Source of the DNA: Pseudomonas sp. B21-056
Lineage (GTDB): Bacteria; Pseudomonadota; Gammaproteobacteria; Pseudomonadales; Pseudomonadaceae
Assembly (NCBI RefSeq): GCF_026016325.1
Contig: NZ_CP087203.1
Span: forward strand, 2,046,001 to 2,110,000
Reading direction: 5' to 3'
DNA: 64,000 nucleotides
A model generated the notes under the pieces. The model worked only from the letters and a program-made list of their open reading frames with translations. It had not been told where the DNA came from and did no database searches. Numbering within the stretch: the stretch's first letter is position 1; each line of letters starts with the position of its first letter. A program made the position numbers and the translations under genes. This document shows positions 17,049 to 26,165 of this stretch, one piece after another.

Positions 17049-18425
17049 CTACAAACCCAACGCCACCCTGCATTCATCAATGGAACGCTGTTGCGTCTCG
17101 GCATACAGCCCCAGCTCATCGATCGTCGTTCGTCCCAGCGCTTGTTCAAAGGCCTGGCGATTGGACTGTCCGGCATAACGACTCTGGGCGTCATCGCCGA
17201 GGTTCGACTGGAAGATACCGGCCGCGCTGACCGGCAGGAAATCTTCGTACACCAGCGGTTCGGCGCGCAGGTATTGTTGCTCCACTAGCTGTTCCAACGA
17301 CGTTGATGGCTCGATCGAGCCTTTGACGGCCAGGCCCTTTGGCGTGACGAAATAGCGGAAGTACGCCAGTGCCTGCTGGCGCAGCTCATCGTGAGTGTCC
17401 GGGAACGGAGCAAAGTGTTCGGCCATCAGCGTGTTGTAGCGCACGGCATTGGCCTCGTTGGGAAACTCCCCCAAGGCATCCCGCGCCGCGTTCAGCAACT
17501 GATCGTAGAGCGCACGGCCCTTGGGGGTGAGGGCGGCACCGCGTTGTTCGATTTCACCAAAGCGGGCGCTGTGACTGCCCTGGGCGTGTGGCTGGTCGAT
17601 GAACGCGACGGGCTCGTCGAGCGCCTTGAAACTGGTCTGGCGCAGCAGGATCGGGCACTGGCGACGGGGCGGGCCTTCGACCACCGCCTTGGGGGTGATG
17701 CCATGCACAGGCATCTGTTCCTGGACGATGTCGATGTCCAGGGTGCGCGGTGTCAGGTGATTGATGTGTGGGCCCTTGAAGGCCACCACGTCGGCGATCA
17801 AACGGTGCTGGGCGCTGAGTTGACGGTACTGTTCGGCCGTGACGGTGGCGCTGTGGTGCCAGCGAAACGTTTCCAGGGCCTGTAGGACGAAGTCGTCGGC
17901 TTGGGCTTGCGTCAGGCCGCCCTGGCGTTCTGCAAGGTCGATGAGCTCAAGGGCCTGGGGCGTAAAAATCTGCCGTTCAGCCAGCACCGACTGGGCAAAC
18001 GCCCGAAGCTCGGCGTTGTCGATCAGTTCCAGGCGCAGCAACGAGGTGAATACCCGGAACGGGCTGACCTGCAGAGCGGTTTCATGCACGGCGCGAAATG
18101 CCGTGGAGTGCACCGGCACCCCGGCGGGCGTGAGGTCGTAATAGCCGACCGGCTGCATGCCCATGACCGCGAACAACCGACTCAAGGTCGCCAGTTCCGC
18201 CGCGGTGCCGACCCGGATCGCGCCGTGGCGTTCGAGGTCCAGGCGCTCGCGTTCGCCGGTGCTGCTCAGGTGTTCGGCCAACTGCGGATCGTTGACCAGC
18301 ACTTGGGTATTGGTTTGTTCCACCAGGTTCATCAGCGTGCCGTACAGAGGCACTTCGTCGCGGTACATGTCGGACATCGCCCTGGAGAAGCGTTGGCGGA
18401 TCAGGTCGGGACTGACGAAGCTCAT
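17049..18425 (-). CDS. hglS: 2-oxoadipate dioxygenase/decarboxylase (YdcJ/DUF1338 family)
   Basis: 458 residues, matching the YdcJ/HglS family. In P. putida HglS converts 2-oxoadipate to 2-hydroxyglutarate in D-lysine catabolism, using a vicinal-oxygen-chelate-like fold and Fe(II). The metal ligands recalled for P. putida (His70, His226, Glu294) fall here, with a constant offset of 3, on His67 (ERHGAIRVG), His223 (GPHINHLTPR) and Glu291 (RFGEIEQRG); Arg71 matches the substrate-binding Arg74. AGGA lies 9 bases before the ATG. It stands alone, with no other lysine-pathway genes beside it. Confidence 0.88.
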   Translation of the reverse strand: MSFVSPDLIRQRFSRAMSDMYRDEVPLYGTLMNLVEQTNTQVLVNDPQLAEHLSSTGERERLDLERHGAIRVGTAAELATLSRLFAVMGMQPVGYYDLTPAGVPVHSTAFRAVHETALQVSPFRVFTSLLRLELIDNAELRAFAQSVLAERQIFTPQALELIDLAERQGGLTQAQADDFVLQALETFRWHHSATVTAEQYRQLSAQHRLIADVVAFKGPHINHLTPRTLDIDIVQEQMPVHGITPKAVVEGPPRRQCPILLRQTSFKALDEPVAFIDQPHAQGSHSARFGEIEQRGAALTPKGRALYDQLLNAARDALGEFPNEANAVRYNTLMAEHFAPFPDTHDELRQQALAYFRYFVTPKGLAVKGSIEPSTSLEQLVEQQYLRAEPLVYEDFLPVSAAGIFQSNLGDDAQSRYAGQSNRQAFEQALGRTTIDELGLYAETQQRSIDECRVALGL

Positions 18426-18562
18426 GGTAGGAGTTCCTGGTTCGGGCGGTGGGAATTGGGAATGAAAGTGGGACGAAAGATCGCAGCCTTCTCCAGCCCC
18501 GGCAAACGAAGAATCTTCAGGACTTCATTCTGCCAGGGACTGATCCAACAGCTCGTACACCG

Positions 18563-19489
18563 TCACTGCCCCAACCCCTTGAGAAACCCCCGATACAGCG
18601 CCGCAGTCCGTTCCGGTTTTTCAATCGGTGGCAAGTGACCCAGCCCTTCCCAGATTTCCACCCGCAGATCCGCGATGCCCTTGCTCCACACCGGCACGCA
18701 ACTGACGTCGATCATCCGGTCCTGGTGGCCCCAGAGTAGCAGCGACGGGGCGCGGATGTCGGCCAGGCGCGGCTCCATCGGCGGGCTGGCGTTGAAGTCC
18801 GCGTAGATTTCCGCCAGCTCTTCCCGGCACTGCACATACTTCTCGGCCACCGCCGCCAACACCACCTTCGGTACCCAGGGCGGCGAGTCCATGGTCATCG
18901 CGTAGAACGGTGCGAAATCACTGCGCGAACGCATGAGGGACGGGTTCTTGCCGGCGGCCACCAGGCGATCCATGTCGCTGGGTTGGGGCGACGTGACGCC
19001 GGCCGGATTGAGCAGCGCCAGGGTCAGCACGCGCTCGGGTGAAGTGGCCGCCAGCCAGGCGGCCAGGTAACCGCCCATGGAGTTGCCGATCACATGGACC
19101 TTGTCCAGGCCGCAGGCGTCGAGCAGCTCGATCACCCGCCGGGCCTGGGTCGGAATGTCATAGCCGCCGCCGGCCTTGAAGCCGGTTTCGCCATGGCCGG
19201 CGAGGTCGGGGATCAGCACCCGGTAATCACGGACAAACTGCCGGGCAACCCGCAGCCAGAGGTTTTTGTCGGCACTGTAGCCATGCAGCATCAGGATGCT
19301 GCCGGACGCTTCGTAGGGGCCACCTTGCAGGGTCGATACCGTCATTTCGCTGATGGGTACGGTGATTTTATGCAGCCTTGAAAGACGCGTTTCCACGGCC
19401 ATGCCCAGGTCGAACAGCACCTGGCCGATGCTCGGATAGGTCAGCCAGCTCCAGACGATGAATACAGCGAGGATCACCCACAACAGCAT
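18563..19489 (-). CDS. Membrane-anchored alpha/beta hydrolase (PlaF-like)
   Basis: 308 residues from the ATG at 19489, chosen because GGAGA lies upstream; a GTG at 19510 would add seven residues. An N-terminal hydrophobic anchor (LLWVILAVFIVWSWL) precedes an alpha/beta hydrolase with oxyanion-region HGYSADKNLW, nucleophile elbow GNSMGG (Ser137), acid Asp257 (WGHQDRM) and His285 (EGLGHLPP). This arrangement closely follows P. aeruginosa PlaF, an inner-membrane-anchored phospholipase A recalled to use Ser137, Asp258 and His286, so a lipid-remodelling role is plausible. Other esterase activities cannot be excluded. Confidence 0.8.
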   Translation of the reverse strand: MLLWVILAVFIVWSWLTYPSIGQVLFDLGMAVETRLSRLHKITVPISEMTVSTLQGGPYEASGSILMLHGYSADKNLWLRVARQFVRDYRVLIPDLAGHGETGFKAGGGYDIPTQARRVIELLDACGLDKVHVIGNSMGGYLAAWLAATSPERVLTLALLNPAGVTSPQPSDMDRLVAAGKNPSLMRSRSDFAPFYAMTMDSPPWVPKVVLAAVAEKYVQCREELAEIYADFNASPPMEPRLADIRAPSLLLWGHQDRMIDVSCVPVWSKGIADLRVEIWEGLGHLPPIEKPERTAALYRGFLKGLGQ

Positions 19490-19596
19490 GCCTTTCTCTC
19501 CATGAACCACGACGCAATGTGTTCGGTCAGCCTGGGCCGATGGGGCTTGTTTGCGGATACCCCCTTGTCATGTATAGCCAAATCTGAAGAGGACTA

Positions 19597-19610
19597 CAGG
19601 ATTTAAATCC
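19597..19610. promoter_or_regulatory. 14-bp perfect palindrome between divergent genes
   Basis: AGGATTTAAATCCT lies in the gap between the hydrolase and peptidase genes, about 80 bp before the peptidase start. It could be an operator; no regulator is linked. Confidence 0.25.
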
Positions 19611-19689
19611 TCTGCCTTCGGGTGGCGGCTGCCCATTGGCTCGGGTAGGGTGCCCGTGCAGTCTTTCTATACGGAACAAGGATGAAATC

Positions 19690-20928
19690 ATGATGATTAC
19701 CGCTCTGCGCTCCCGTCTGGCCGTGAGTCTCGGCTTGAGCCTGGCCCTCGGCGCCTTGGCTCCCGCCGCTTTCGCGCAGCCCAATCAACAGGTACTCGCC
19801 GATGCCGAACAGTACAAGGGCGAGGCCCTGAAACTGCTCGAAAAACTGGTGAACATCGACTCCGGCTCCGGCTATGTGCCGGGGCTGACCCAGGTCGGCG
19901 ACATTGCCATCGATGAGTTGAAGAAGCTGGGCGCCAGCATTGAAAAGGTGCCGAATTCCGACGGCAGCCAGCACATCCTGGCGACCCTCAAGGGCACCGG
20001 GAAAGCGAAGATCCTGCTGATGGCCCACATGGACACGGTGTTCAAGGAAGGCTCGGCTGCCGAGCGTCCGTTCCATATCAAGGATGGCCGCGCCTACGGG
20101 CCGGGTGTGATGGATGACAAGGGCGGCATCGTCGCCGGCATCTATGCGTTGAAGGTGCTCAAGAACCTGGACTTCAAGAATTACGCACAGATCACCTTCC
20201 TGCTCGACGCCAGCGAAGAAACCGGCTCGGACGTCGCCACCGACCTGATCAAGAAAACCGCCAAGGCCCATGACGTGACCCTCAACCTCGAACCGGGTCG
20301 TCCGGCCGACGGCCTGGTGGTGTGGCGCAAGGGCAGTGCCACGGCGCTGGTGGAGGTCAAAGGCAAGGCGTCCCACGCCGGTGTGGCGCCGGAACTGGGG
20401 CGCAATGCGGCGATGGAAGCGGCACACCAGATTCTCCAGCTCGGCAAGCTCGGCGACGCGGACAAGAAAACCACCATCAACTTCACGGTGCTCAACGCGG
20501 GCGACCGGACCAACGTGATCCCCGACAAGGCCACCGCCAAGGCCGACGTGCGGGCCGCGGTGCCGGAAGAGTTTGACCGTATCGAAAAAGACCTGGCCCG
20601 GGTGTCGCAGGACAAACTGATCGCCGACACCGAGGTCACCACCAGCCTGAAACGCGGCCTGCCGCCGATGCCGCAGACGGCGGAGTCGGATCGCCTGATG
20701 GCCATGGCCCAGGGCATCTACGGTGAGCTGGGACGCAAGCTCACCGAAGAAGGCAGCGGCGGCGCGGCAGACGCCAGCCTGTCGGCCGGGGTCGGCACGC
20801 CGACGTTGGATGGCTTCGGTATCGTCGGTGGCAACATCCACACCCCTGAGGAATACGCGGAAGTGGAAAGCGTGGTGCCGCGGGTGTATCTGCTGTCGCG
20901 GATGATCATGGAGTTGGCGGGACGGTAA
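19690..20928 (+). CDS. Exported M20 family metallopeptidase (glutamate carboxypeptidase G2-like)
   Basis: 412 residues. A signal peptide (about 1-30, ending AAFAQ) sends it to the periplasm. M20 dizinc motifs are all present: His and Asp in LLMAHMDTVF, bridging Asp in GPGVMDDKGG, catalytic Glu pair in ASEETGSD, acid ligand in LNLEPGR, and the C-terminal His in GGNIHTPEEYAE. The dimerisation-lid segment with KGKASHAG is typical. Closest family resemblance is to carboxypeptidase G2, which removes C-terminal glutamate from folate-like compounds and peptides. AAGGA precedes the first of two tandem ATGs. Substrate is inferred only from family. Confidence 0.88.
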   Translation: MMITALRSRLAVSLGLSLALGALAPAAFAQPNQQVLADAEQYKGEALKLLEKLVNIDSGSGYVPGLTQVGDIAIDELKKLGASIEKVPNSDGSQHILATLKGTGKAKILLMAHMDTVFKEGSAAERPFHIKDGRAYGPGVMDDKGGIVAGIYALKVLKNLDFKNYAQITFLLDASEETGSDVATDLIKKTAKAHDVTLNLEPGRPADGLVVWRKGSATALVEVKGKASHAGVAPELGRNAAMEAAHQILQLGKLGDADKKTTINFTVLNAGDRTNVIPDKATAKADVRAAVPEEFDRIEKDLARVSQDKLIADTEVTTSLKRGLPPMPQTAESDRLMAMAQGIYGELGRKLTEEGSGGAADASLSAGVGTPTLDGFGIVGGNIHTPEEYAEVESVVPRVYLLSRMIMELAGR

Positions 20929-20970
20929 CCATCAGGCCCAGCGCAGAATCCTATGGCAAGGGCAAGTCCC

Positions 20971-21104
20971 TGTGGCGAGGGGATTTATCCCCGCTCGACT
21001 GCGTAGCAGTCGCAAATCGGCTGACACGGTTCATCCTGTTGCACCTCGGTGGCTGGTTTTGGGGCCGCTTCGCAGCCCAGCGGGGATAAATCCCCTCGCC
21101 ACAG
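20971..21104. repeat. REP-like doublet, GCGAGGGGATTTATCCCCGC family
   Basis: Inverted copies of TGTGGCGAGGGGATTTATCC lie at the two ends of a 134-bp element between convergent genes. The same family recurs at 33235-33363. Confidence 0.8.
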
Positions 21105-21127
21105 GGTTTGATGTCGGCCGGGAGATT

Positions 21128-22462
21128 TCAGTACACCCAGACCTCCACCCGCCGATTCCTGATCCGGCCTTCATCCTCGCTGTTGGCCGCCACCGGCATC
21201 AATGCGCCGAACCCGCGTACCTCCCGCAGCGTCACGCCGTTCCTGACCAGTTCGCGTCGCACCGCCATGGCCCGTAACTTGGACAGCAGGTCCGCTCGGG
21301 CCGGATCGTCCTTGGCGTCGCCGAAACCCACCAGTGTCACGTGCCGTTCGGTTTTACCGTGTTGCCGGATGTAATCGAGCACGCGGCTCAGGTCCTGGCG
21401 GGCCTTGTTGTCGAGGCTGGCGCTGCCTTCGGCGAAGCGGAAATTGACACTAAGGCGCTGGGCGCGGCGGCTCAAGGCCTGATAGCCCTCCGGCATCAAG
21501 GCGTTGGGCGTGACGGACATGGCCCGCACGGTTTGGGCGATGAATCCGTTCGCCGCGACGATGGCCTGGCCCTTGTCGCTTTGAGTGAACGCCACCAGCG
21601 CCTCGGCCCACGGGTTGCTCGCCTGGGGCGGCAAATAGAAGAACAACCGCCGGGACAACGGGTAGTCCTCGGTGGCAATCAGGTTGTTCAGCGGCAACAT
21701 GGGTTGGGAGTCGCCGTCGGCAATCGCCAGCGCCTTGGCCTGGCGGACGTAGGGCAAACCGATGAAACCGATGCCTTGCGGGTCCTGGCTGACGGCGTCG
21801 GACAACTGTTCGCTGGATTCGAAGCGCAGGGCGGCAGGATCCAGCCGTTTGCCCTGGCGGTTGAGCACCAGTTCCTTGAAGGTATCGTAGGTGCCGGACT
21901 GGTCATCCCGGGCATAGAGCCGTATCGGTCCGCCGACGCTGCCCACCGACTCCCAGGTTTTCGCCTCGCCGCTGAAAATCTTCGCCAGTTGCACGGTATT
22001 AAGCTGACGCAACGGGTTCTGCGGGTGAAGAATGATCGCCAGGCCGTCGATGGCAATGACCTGCTCGGCCGTAGGGCTTTTCAGATCACCGAGGGGCAGC
22101 AGTTCCTTCAGTTCGTTGTCCTTGATTGGGCGGGAAGAGGCGGCCAGATCGGCGTCGCCCTGCTTGAGAGCAGCGAAACCGGTGCTGGAGCCATGGGCGG
22201 CGATGTCGATCTCCAGCCGTCGGCCATCGGCGGTCTGGCCGACGATGCGTTGCTCGTTGTCATGGCCGGTGATTTCGCTGCTGACCTTGAGCAGTCCCTG
22301 GTCTGTCATCAGCCCCTTGACCAGCGCCGGTCCGAGCGTCGCGCCAATGGTGTTCGAGCCCTGGATACGCAGGGCAGGACCCTGCTCGGGTACCGGCAGG
22401 TCGCTGGCCCAGGCCACCAGCGGCAGCCACAGCCCCACGAAAAAGCCCACCCAAAGCCGCAT
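21128..22462 (-). CDS. PstS-like substrate-binding domain fused to a C-terminal OmpA domain
   Basis: 444 residues with a signal peptide (LPLVAWASD). Residues about 25-300 form a phosphate-binding-protein-like domain (RIQGSNTIGATLGPALVKG; SSRPIKDNEL; ARDDQSGTYDTFKELVL), and residues about 325-444 an OmpA-type peptidoglycan-binding domain (VNFRFAEGSASLDNKARQDL ... EGRIRNRRVEVWVY). It is therefore a periplasmic binding domain tethered to the cell wall rather than a normal ABC transporter partner; no pst permease genes are near. AAGGTG precedes the ATG. Ligand unknown, phosphate or another oxyanion being the natural guess. Confidence 0.85.
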   Translation of the reverse strand: MRLWVGFFVGLWLPLVAWASDLPVPEQGPALRIQGSNTIGATLGPALVKGLMTDQGLLKVSSEITGHDNEQRIVGQTADGRRLEIDIAAHGSSTGFAALKQGDADLAASSRPIKDNELKELLPLGDLKSPTAEQVIAIDGLAIILHPQNPLRQLNTVQLAKIFSGEAKTWESVGSVGGPIRLYARDDQSGTYDTFKELVLNRQGKRLDPAALRFESSEQLSDAVSQDPQGIGFIGLPYVRQAKALAIADGDSQPMLPLNNLIATEDYPLSRRLFFYLPPQASNPWAEALVAFTQSDKGQAIVAANGFIAQTVRAMSVTPNALMPEGYQALSRRAQRLSVNFRFAEGSASLDNKARQDLSRVLDYIRQHGKTERHVTLVGFGDAKDDPARADLLSKLRAMAVRRELVRNGVTLREVRGFGALMPVAANSEDEGRIRNRRVEVWVY

Positions 22463-22542
22463 CTCGGCACCTTCTGAACCCAGAGAAATGCCGCAAGATT
22501 AAGTCAGTCAGGTTGCTGAAAAATGACAGCCACCCTCGACCT

Positions 22543-22633
22543 CTGTGGGAGCGAGCCTGCTCGCGATGACGGCGGCACATTCAACATCAATGCAAGCAGA
22601 TCCACCGCTATCGCGAGCAGGCTCGCTCCCACT
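22543..22633. repeat. REP doublet, GTGGGAGCGAGC family
   Basis: Inverted REP copies separated by about 45 bp, just after the xthA stop codon and upstream of the PstS-OmpA gene. Confidence 0.85.
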
Positions 22634-22645
22634 GGGCAGCGCGTG

Positions 22646-23458
22646 CTAGCTCAATTGCAGCCAGATCGGCGCATGATCCGAAGGCTTGTCCATGCCCCGC
22701 AGTTCATAGTCCACACCGGCGTCCTTGACCCGTGGCAGCAGGCCGTGGGAGGTCAGGATCAGGTCGATGCGCAGGCCACGCTTGGGTTCGTCCTCGAAGC
22801 CGCGGCTGCGGTAGTCGAACCAGCTGAAGCGGTCGGTGACGTCCGGGTTCAGGTGGCGGAAGCTGTCCACCAGGCCCCAGTTCTTCAGGCGGGCCATCCA
22901 TTCGCGTTCTTCCGGCAGAAAGCTGCATTTGCCGGTTTTCAGCCAGCGCTTCATGTTGTCCGGGCCGATGCCGATGTCGCAGTCTTCCGGGGAAATGTTC
23001 ACATCGCCCATCACCACCACGGGCTGGTCGTTGCGGAAGCGGCTTTCCAGCAGTTGCTGCAAATCGCTGTAGAAACGTTCCTTGGCCGGGAACTTGGTCG
23101 GATGATCGCGGCTTTCACCTTGTGGGAAATAGCCGTTCATGATGGTCACCGGCACGCCATTGGCGTCGGCGAAGGTGCCCCAGATAAAGCGCCGCTGGGC
23201 GTCTTCATCGTCGCTCTCGAAGCCTTTGTACAGGTTCAGCGGCGCCTGGCGGGAGAGCAGGGCGACGCCGTAGTGGCCTTTTTGCCCGTGGTAATGCACG
23301 TGGTAACCCAGGGCTTGCACTTCGGCCAGGGGGAATTGCTCGTCGTGGACCTTGGTTTCCTGCAGGCCGATCACGTCCGGCTGATGCTTCTCGATCAGTG
23401 CCGCCAACTGATGGGGGCGGGCGCGCAGCCCGTTGATGTTGAAGGAGACGATCTTCAT
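22646..23458 (-). CDS. xthA: Exodeoxyribonuclease III
   Basis: 270 residues, E. coli XthA being 268. It is an AP endonuclease and 3'-5' exonuclease of base-excision repair. All catalytic motifs of the endonuclease/exonuclease/phosphatase fold are present: [14 protein letters not shown], the metal-binding Glu in [19 protein letters not shown] (Asp and Asn of the active site), and the C-terminal SDHAPIW histidine. The frame continues upstream for almost 1 kb, but the protein clearly begins at [10 protein letters not shown], with AAGGAGA about 6 bases before the ATG. Confidence 0.96.
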   Translation of the reverse strand: MKIVSFNINGLRARPHQLAALIEKHQPDVIGLQETKVHDEQFPLAEVQALGYHVHYHGQKGHYGVALLSRQAPLNLYKGFESDDEDAQRRFIWGTFADANGVPVTIMNGYFPQGESRDHPTKFPAKERFYSDLQQLLESRFRNDQPVVVMGDVNISPEDCDIGIGPDNMKRWLKTGKCSFLPEEREWMARLKNWGLVDSFRHLNPDVTDRFSWFDYRSRGFEDEPKRGLRIDLILTSHGLLPRVKDAGVDYELRGMDKPSDHAPIWLQLS

Positions 23459-23580
23459 GGTCGGCTGTCCTGGCAAAACTGCGATGCTAGCTGACATGTC
23501 GGAAGGGGGCCAGCGTGGCAGTAGGACAAATGCGCTGCTAATGTCCTGTGGCGAGAGAACTGATTCCGGTTCGGCTGCCC

Positions 23581-23678
23581 TGTAGGAGCTGCCGAAGGCT
23601 GCGATCTTTTGATCTTTTGCTTGAGACTCAATGGACAGTGAAAAGATCGCAGCCTCGTTGTACTCGTCAGCTCCTACA
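23581..23678. repeat. REP-like doublet, TGTAGGAGCTGCCGAAGG family
   Basis: TGTAGGAGCTG at the left and CAGCTCCTACA at the right, with an internal inverted AGATCGCAGCC motif. This is a third repeat family in the window, lying in the gap between xthA and the GNAT gene. Confidence 0.7.
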
Positions 23679-23710
23679 GCAACCTTAGACCTTGCCGAGG
23701 AGATCCACCC

Positions 23711-24361
23711 ATGCCTGAAACCGCCACCGCCATCGCCGATATCCACATGCTCGACAGCGGCTATTCCCGCGAAGCCCGTTCGTTGCTGTACCAGGCCTAT
23801 CGCCATGAGCCGACGTTCAGCTACCTGTTCGAGTCCGAACGCCCGGGCTATGAGCAGCGGGTGCGGGCAACGGTGCGTGAGTTGGTCAAACAGCATTTTC
23901 TCCAGGAGTTGCCGGCCATCGGCCTGCTGGTCAACGACCGGCTGATCGGCATCGCCCTGATCGCGCCCCCCCAACGACGCCTGGGTATCACCGAAAGCTG
24001 GGCCTGGCGCCTGCGCATGGTGTTGAGCACCGGTTTTCGCTGCACCCGGCGCTACCTTGAGTACCACGCGGCGGTGACAGGCTGCCTGCCGTCGGATGCG
24101 GTCCATGTGTTGCCGCTGTTGGGGGTGCATCCACAATTTCAAGGCAAGCATTTTGGCGAGCAGTTGCTCGAGGCGGTGCATAACTGGTGTGCGGTGGATG
24201 AGCACTCGCAAGGCGTGGTCCTGGACACCGGCAACCCGCGATACCTGGAGTTCTACAAGCGCCAGGGGTATGAGGAAATCGGTGAAATTGCGGTAGGACC
24301 GATCCGCGAGCACGTGTTCTTCCACCCCAATCCCCAGGTTTTGCAAAGCGCAACGGCCTGA
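23711..24361 (+). CDS. GNAT family N-acetyltransferase
   Basis: 216 residues. The C-terminal half has the acetyl-CoA-binding pattern of GNAT enzymes ([24 protein letters not shown], then [24 protein letters not shown]). GAGGAG lies upstream of the ATG. It transfers acetyl from acetyl-CoA to an amine, but the substrate is not predictable. It stands alone between divergent xthA and downstream tamA. Confidence 0.8.
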   Translation: MPETATAIADIHMLDSGYSREARSLLYQAYRHEPTFSYLFESERPGYEQRVRATVRELVKQHFLQELPAIGLLVNDRLIGIALIAPPQRRLGITESWAWRLRMVLSTGFRCTRRYLEYHAAVTGCLPSDAVHVLPLLGVHPQFQGKHFGEQLLEAVHNWCAVDEHSQGVVLDTGNPRYLEFYKRQGYEEIGEIAVGPIREHVFFHPNPQVLQSATA

Positions 24362-24437
24362 AGCGCATCCTGGTCTGCGAACTTTTGAGACATGTCCGGT
24401 TCTATCAGGCTCCCAAGCCCGTGTTAGCATCCGCGCC

Positions 24438-26165
24438 ATGAAACTCCCAGGACGAATAACCAGTGGCGCGTTTTTGCTGTCCCTCAGCTGCGCGGTACTG
24501 GCTCAAAGTGAATTGGATGTACGGGTCAAACCGTCCAATGACGCACTCAAGGCCAACGTAGAAGGTTACATCGGTGGCCTGGGTGATCGTGACGAAGAGG
24601 CCTTGCTGCGCTTCAGCCGTGGCGCCGAGGAACAGGCGCGCAAAGCCGCCCAGGCACTGGGCTACTATCAGCCGCGGATCGACAGCGAGGTCAAGGGTGG
24701 CAAGACGCCGCGCCTGGTCCTGAGCATCGACCCCGGCGAGCCCGTGCATGTGCGCAACATCACGGTACGCATCGACGGCCCGGCGGCGTCGCTCAAGGCC
24801 TTTCGCATACCCGACAACGCGGCCCTCAAGCCGGGCGCGGTGCTCAACCATGGTCGCTATGAAGACGCCAAGCGGCTGATCCAGAACCAGGCCTCGCGCT
24901 ATGGTTTTTTCAGCGGACGATTCGTCAGCCAGAAATTGCAGGTGGACCCCCAGGCCGGTGTCGCCGATATCGAGCTGATCTACGATAGCGGGCCGCGCTA
25001 CGCCCTGGGGCCGGTGAGTTTCGAGGGCGATACGCCGTTCGACGAAGAGCTGTTGCAACGCATGGTGCCGTTCAAGGCCGGTACGGCCTACGACTCCGAA
25101 CTGATCGCCGAACTGAACCAGGCCCTGCAATCGAGCGGTTACTTCGAAGGCGTGCGCGTGGATGCGGCGCCCACCGCAGCAACGGACAACGTGATTCCGG
25201 TAGCGGTCAAGCTTGACACCCGCAAGCCGCGCACCATGGGCCTGGGCCTGGGGTTTTCCACCGACGTCGGCCCACGGGCCAAGGCCAACTGGACGCGCCA
25301 CTGGGTCAATCCCCAGGGCCACAGCTACGGCTGGGAGACGGAGGTGTCGGCACCCCGGCAGAACGTCGGCCTGTGGTACGACGTACCGCTGGACCCACCG
25401 CTGACCGACAAACTGCGCTACGCCGGCGGCTATCAGTATGAAGAGTTGGCCGATACCGACAGCCTCAGCAAGCTGCTGACCGTCGGCCCCGAATGGCACA
25501 GCAAGTTGCCCAGCGGCTGGCAGCGGGTGGTGTCGCTCAAGTGGCAGCGCGAGGAGTATCGCCTGGGTGACGATTCGGGCCTGAGCACGCTGCTGATGCC
25601 GGGCGTCAGCTATTCGTACCTGCGCAGCGACAACCGCATCGACCCGCACAACGGTTATCGCTTGCAGTTCGACACCAAGGTCGCCAAGGAAGGGCTGGGG
25701 TCGGACAACAACGTGGTCTACGGCACGGCCCTGGTCAAGGGCCTGACCACGGTGTTCGACAAGCATCGCCTGCTGGCCCGGGCCCAGATAGGCGGCAGCG
25801 CCACCAATGGCTACAAATCCATTCCGCCGTCCCTGCGCTTTTTCGCCGGCGGCGACCAGAGCGTGCGCGGCTACGATTATCAGAGCCTGTCGCCGGAAAA
25901 CAACGAAGGCGATCGCATCGGGGGGCGCTACATGGTCGCTGGCAGCCTCGAGTACCAATATTCGATTGCGGAAAAATGGCGGGTCGCGACCTTCGTCGAT
26001 CAGGGGAACTCTTTTAACAGCCTTGAACTGCCGAGCCTCAAGACCGGCGTGGGCGTTGGCGTGCGCTGGGTATCGCCGGTAGGCCCGATCCGCCTCGACC
26101 TGGCCCATGCGTTGGACGACGAGGGCGGCATTCGATTGCACTTTTCCATGGGGCCTGAGCTGTGA
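24438..26165 (+). CDS. tamA: Outer-membrane translocation and assembly module TamA
   Basis: 575 residues, E. coli TamA being 577. A signal peptide (to VLAQ) is followed by POTRA domains (about 25-270; for example [19 protein letters not shown]) and a 16-stranded Omp85 beta-barrel carrying the family signature [19 protein letters not shown], and ending in an aromatic-poor GPEL terminus. With TamB it helps insert autotransporters and other beta-barrel proteins and moves phospholipids. It overlaps tamB by 4 bases. No clear ribosome binding site is visible. Confidence 0.95.
   Translation: MKLPGRITSGAFLLSLSCAVLAQSELDVRVKPSNDALKANVEGYIGGLGDRDEEALLRFSRGAEEQARKAAQALGYYQPRIDSEVKGGKTPRLVLSIDPGEPVHVRNITVRIDGPAASLKAFRIPDNAALKPGAVLNHGRYEDAKRLIQNQASRYGFFSGRFVSQKLQVDPQAGVADIELIYDSGPRYALGPVSFEGDTPFDEELLQRMVPFKAGTAYDSELIAELNQALQSSGYFEGVRVDAAPTAATDNVIPVAVKLDTRKPRTMGLGLGFSTDVGPRAKANWTRHWVNPQGHSYGWETEVSAPRQNVGLWYDVPLDPPLTDKLRYAGGYQYEELADTDSLSKLLTVGPEWHSKLPSGWQRVVSLKWQREEYRLGDDSGLSTLLMPGVSYSYLRSDNRIDPHNGYRLQFDTKVAKEGLGSDNNVVYGTALVKGLTTVFDKHRLLARAQIGGSATNGYKSIPPSLRFFAGGDQSVRGYDYQSLSPENNEGDRIGGRYMVAGSLEYQYSIAEKWRVATFVDQGNSFNSLELPSLKTGVGVGVRWVSPVGPIRLDLAHALDDEGGIRLHFSMGPEL

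Noticed and set aside
16761..17288. A 175-codon plus-strand frame across a repeat
   Set aside because: It reads through the REP-like doublet and then antisense to hglS.
19585..19640. tRNA-like fragment near AGGATTTAAATCCT
   Set aside because: No cloverleaf can be formed; only the central palindrome is real.
23459..24439. Upstream extension of the xthA frame
   Set aside because: It crosses a REP-like repeat and is antisense to the GNAT gene; the family start is at 23458.
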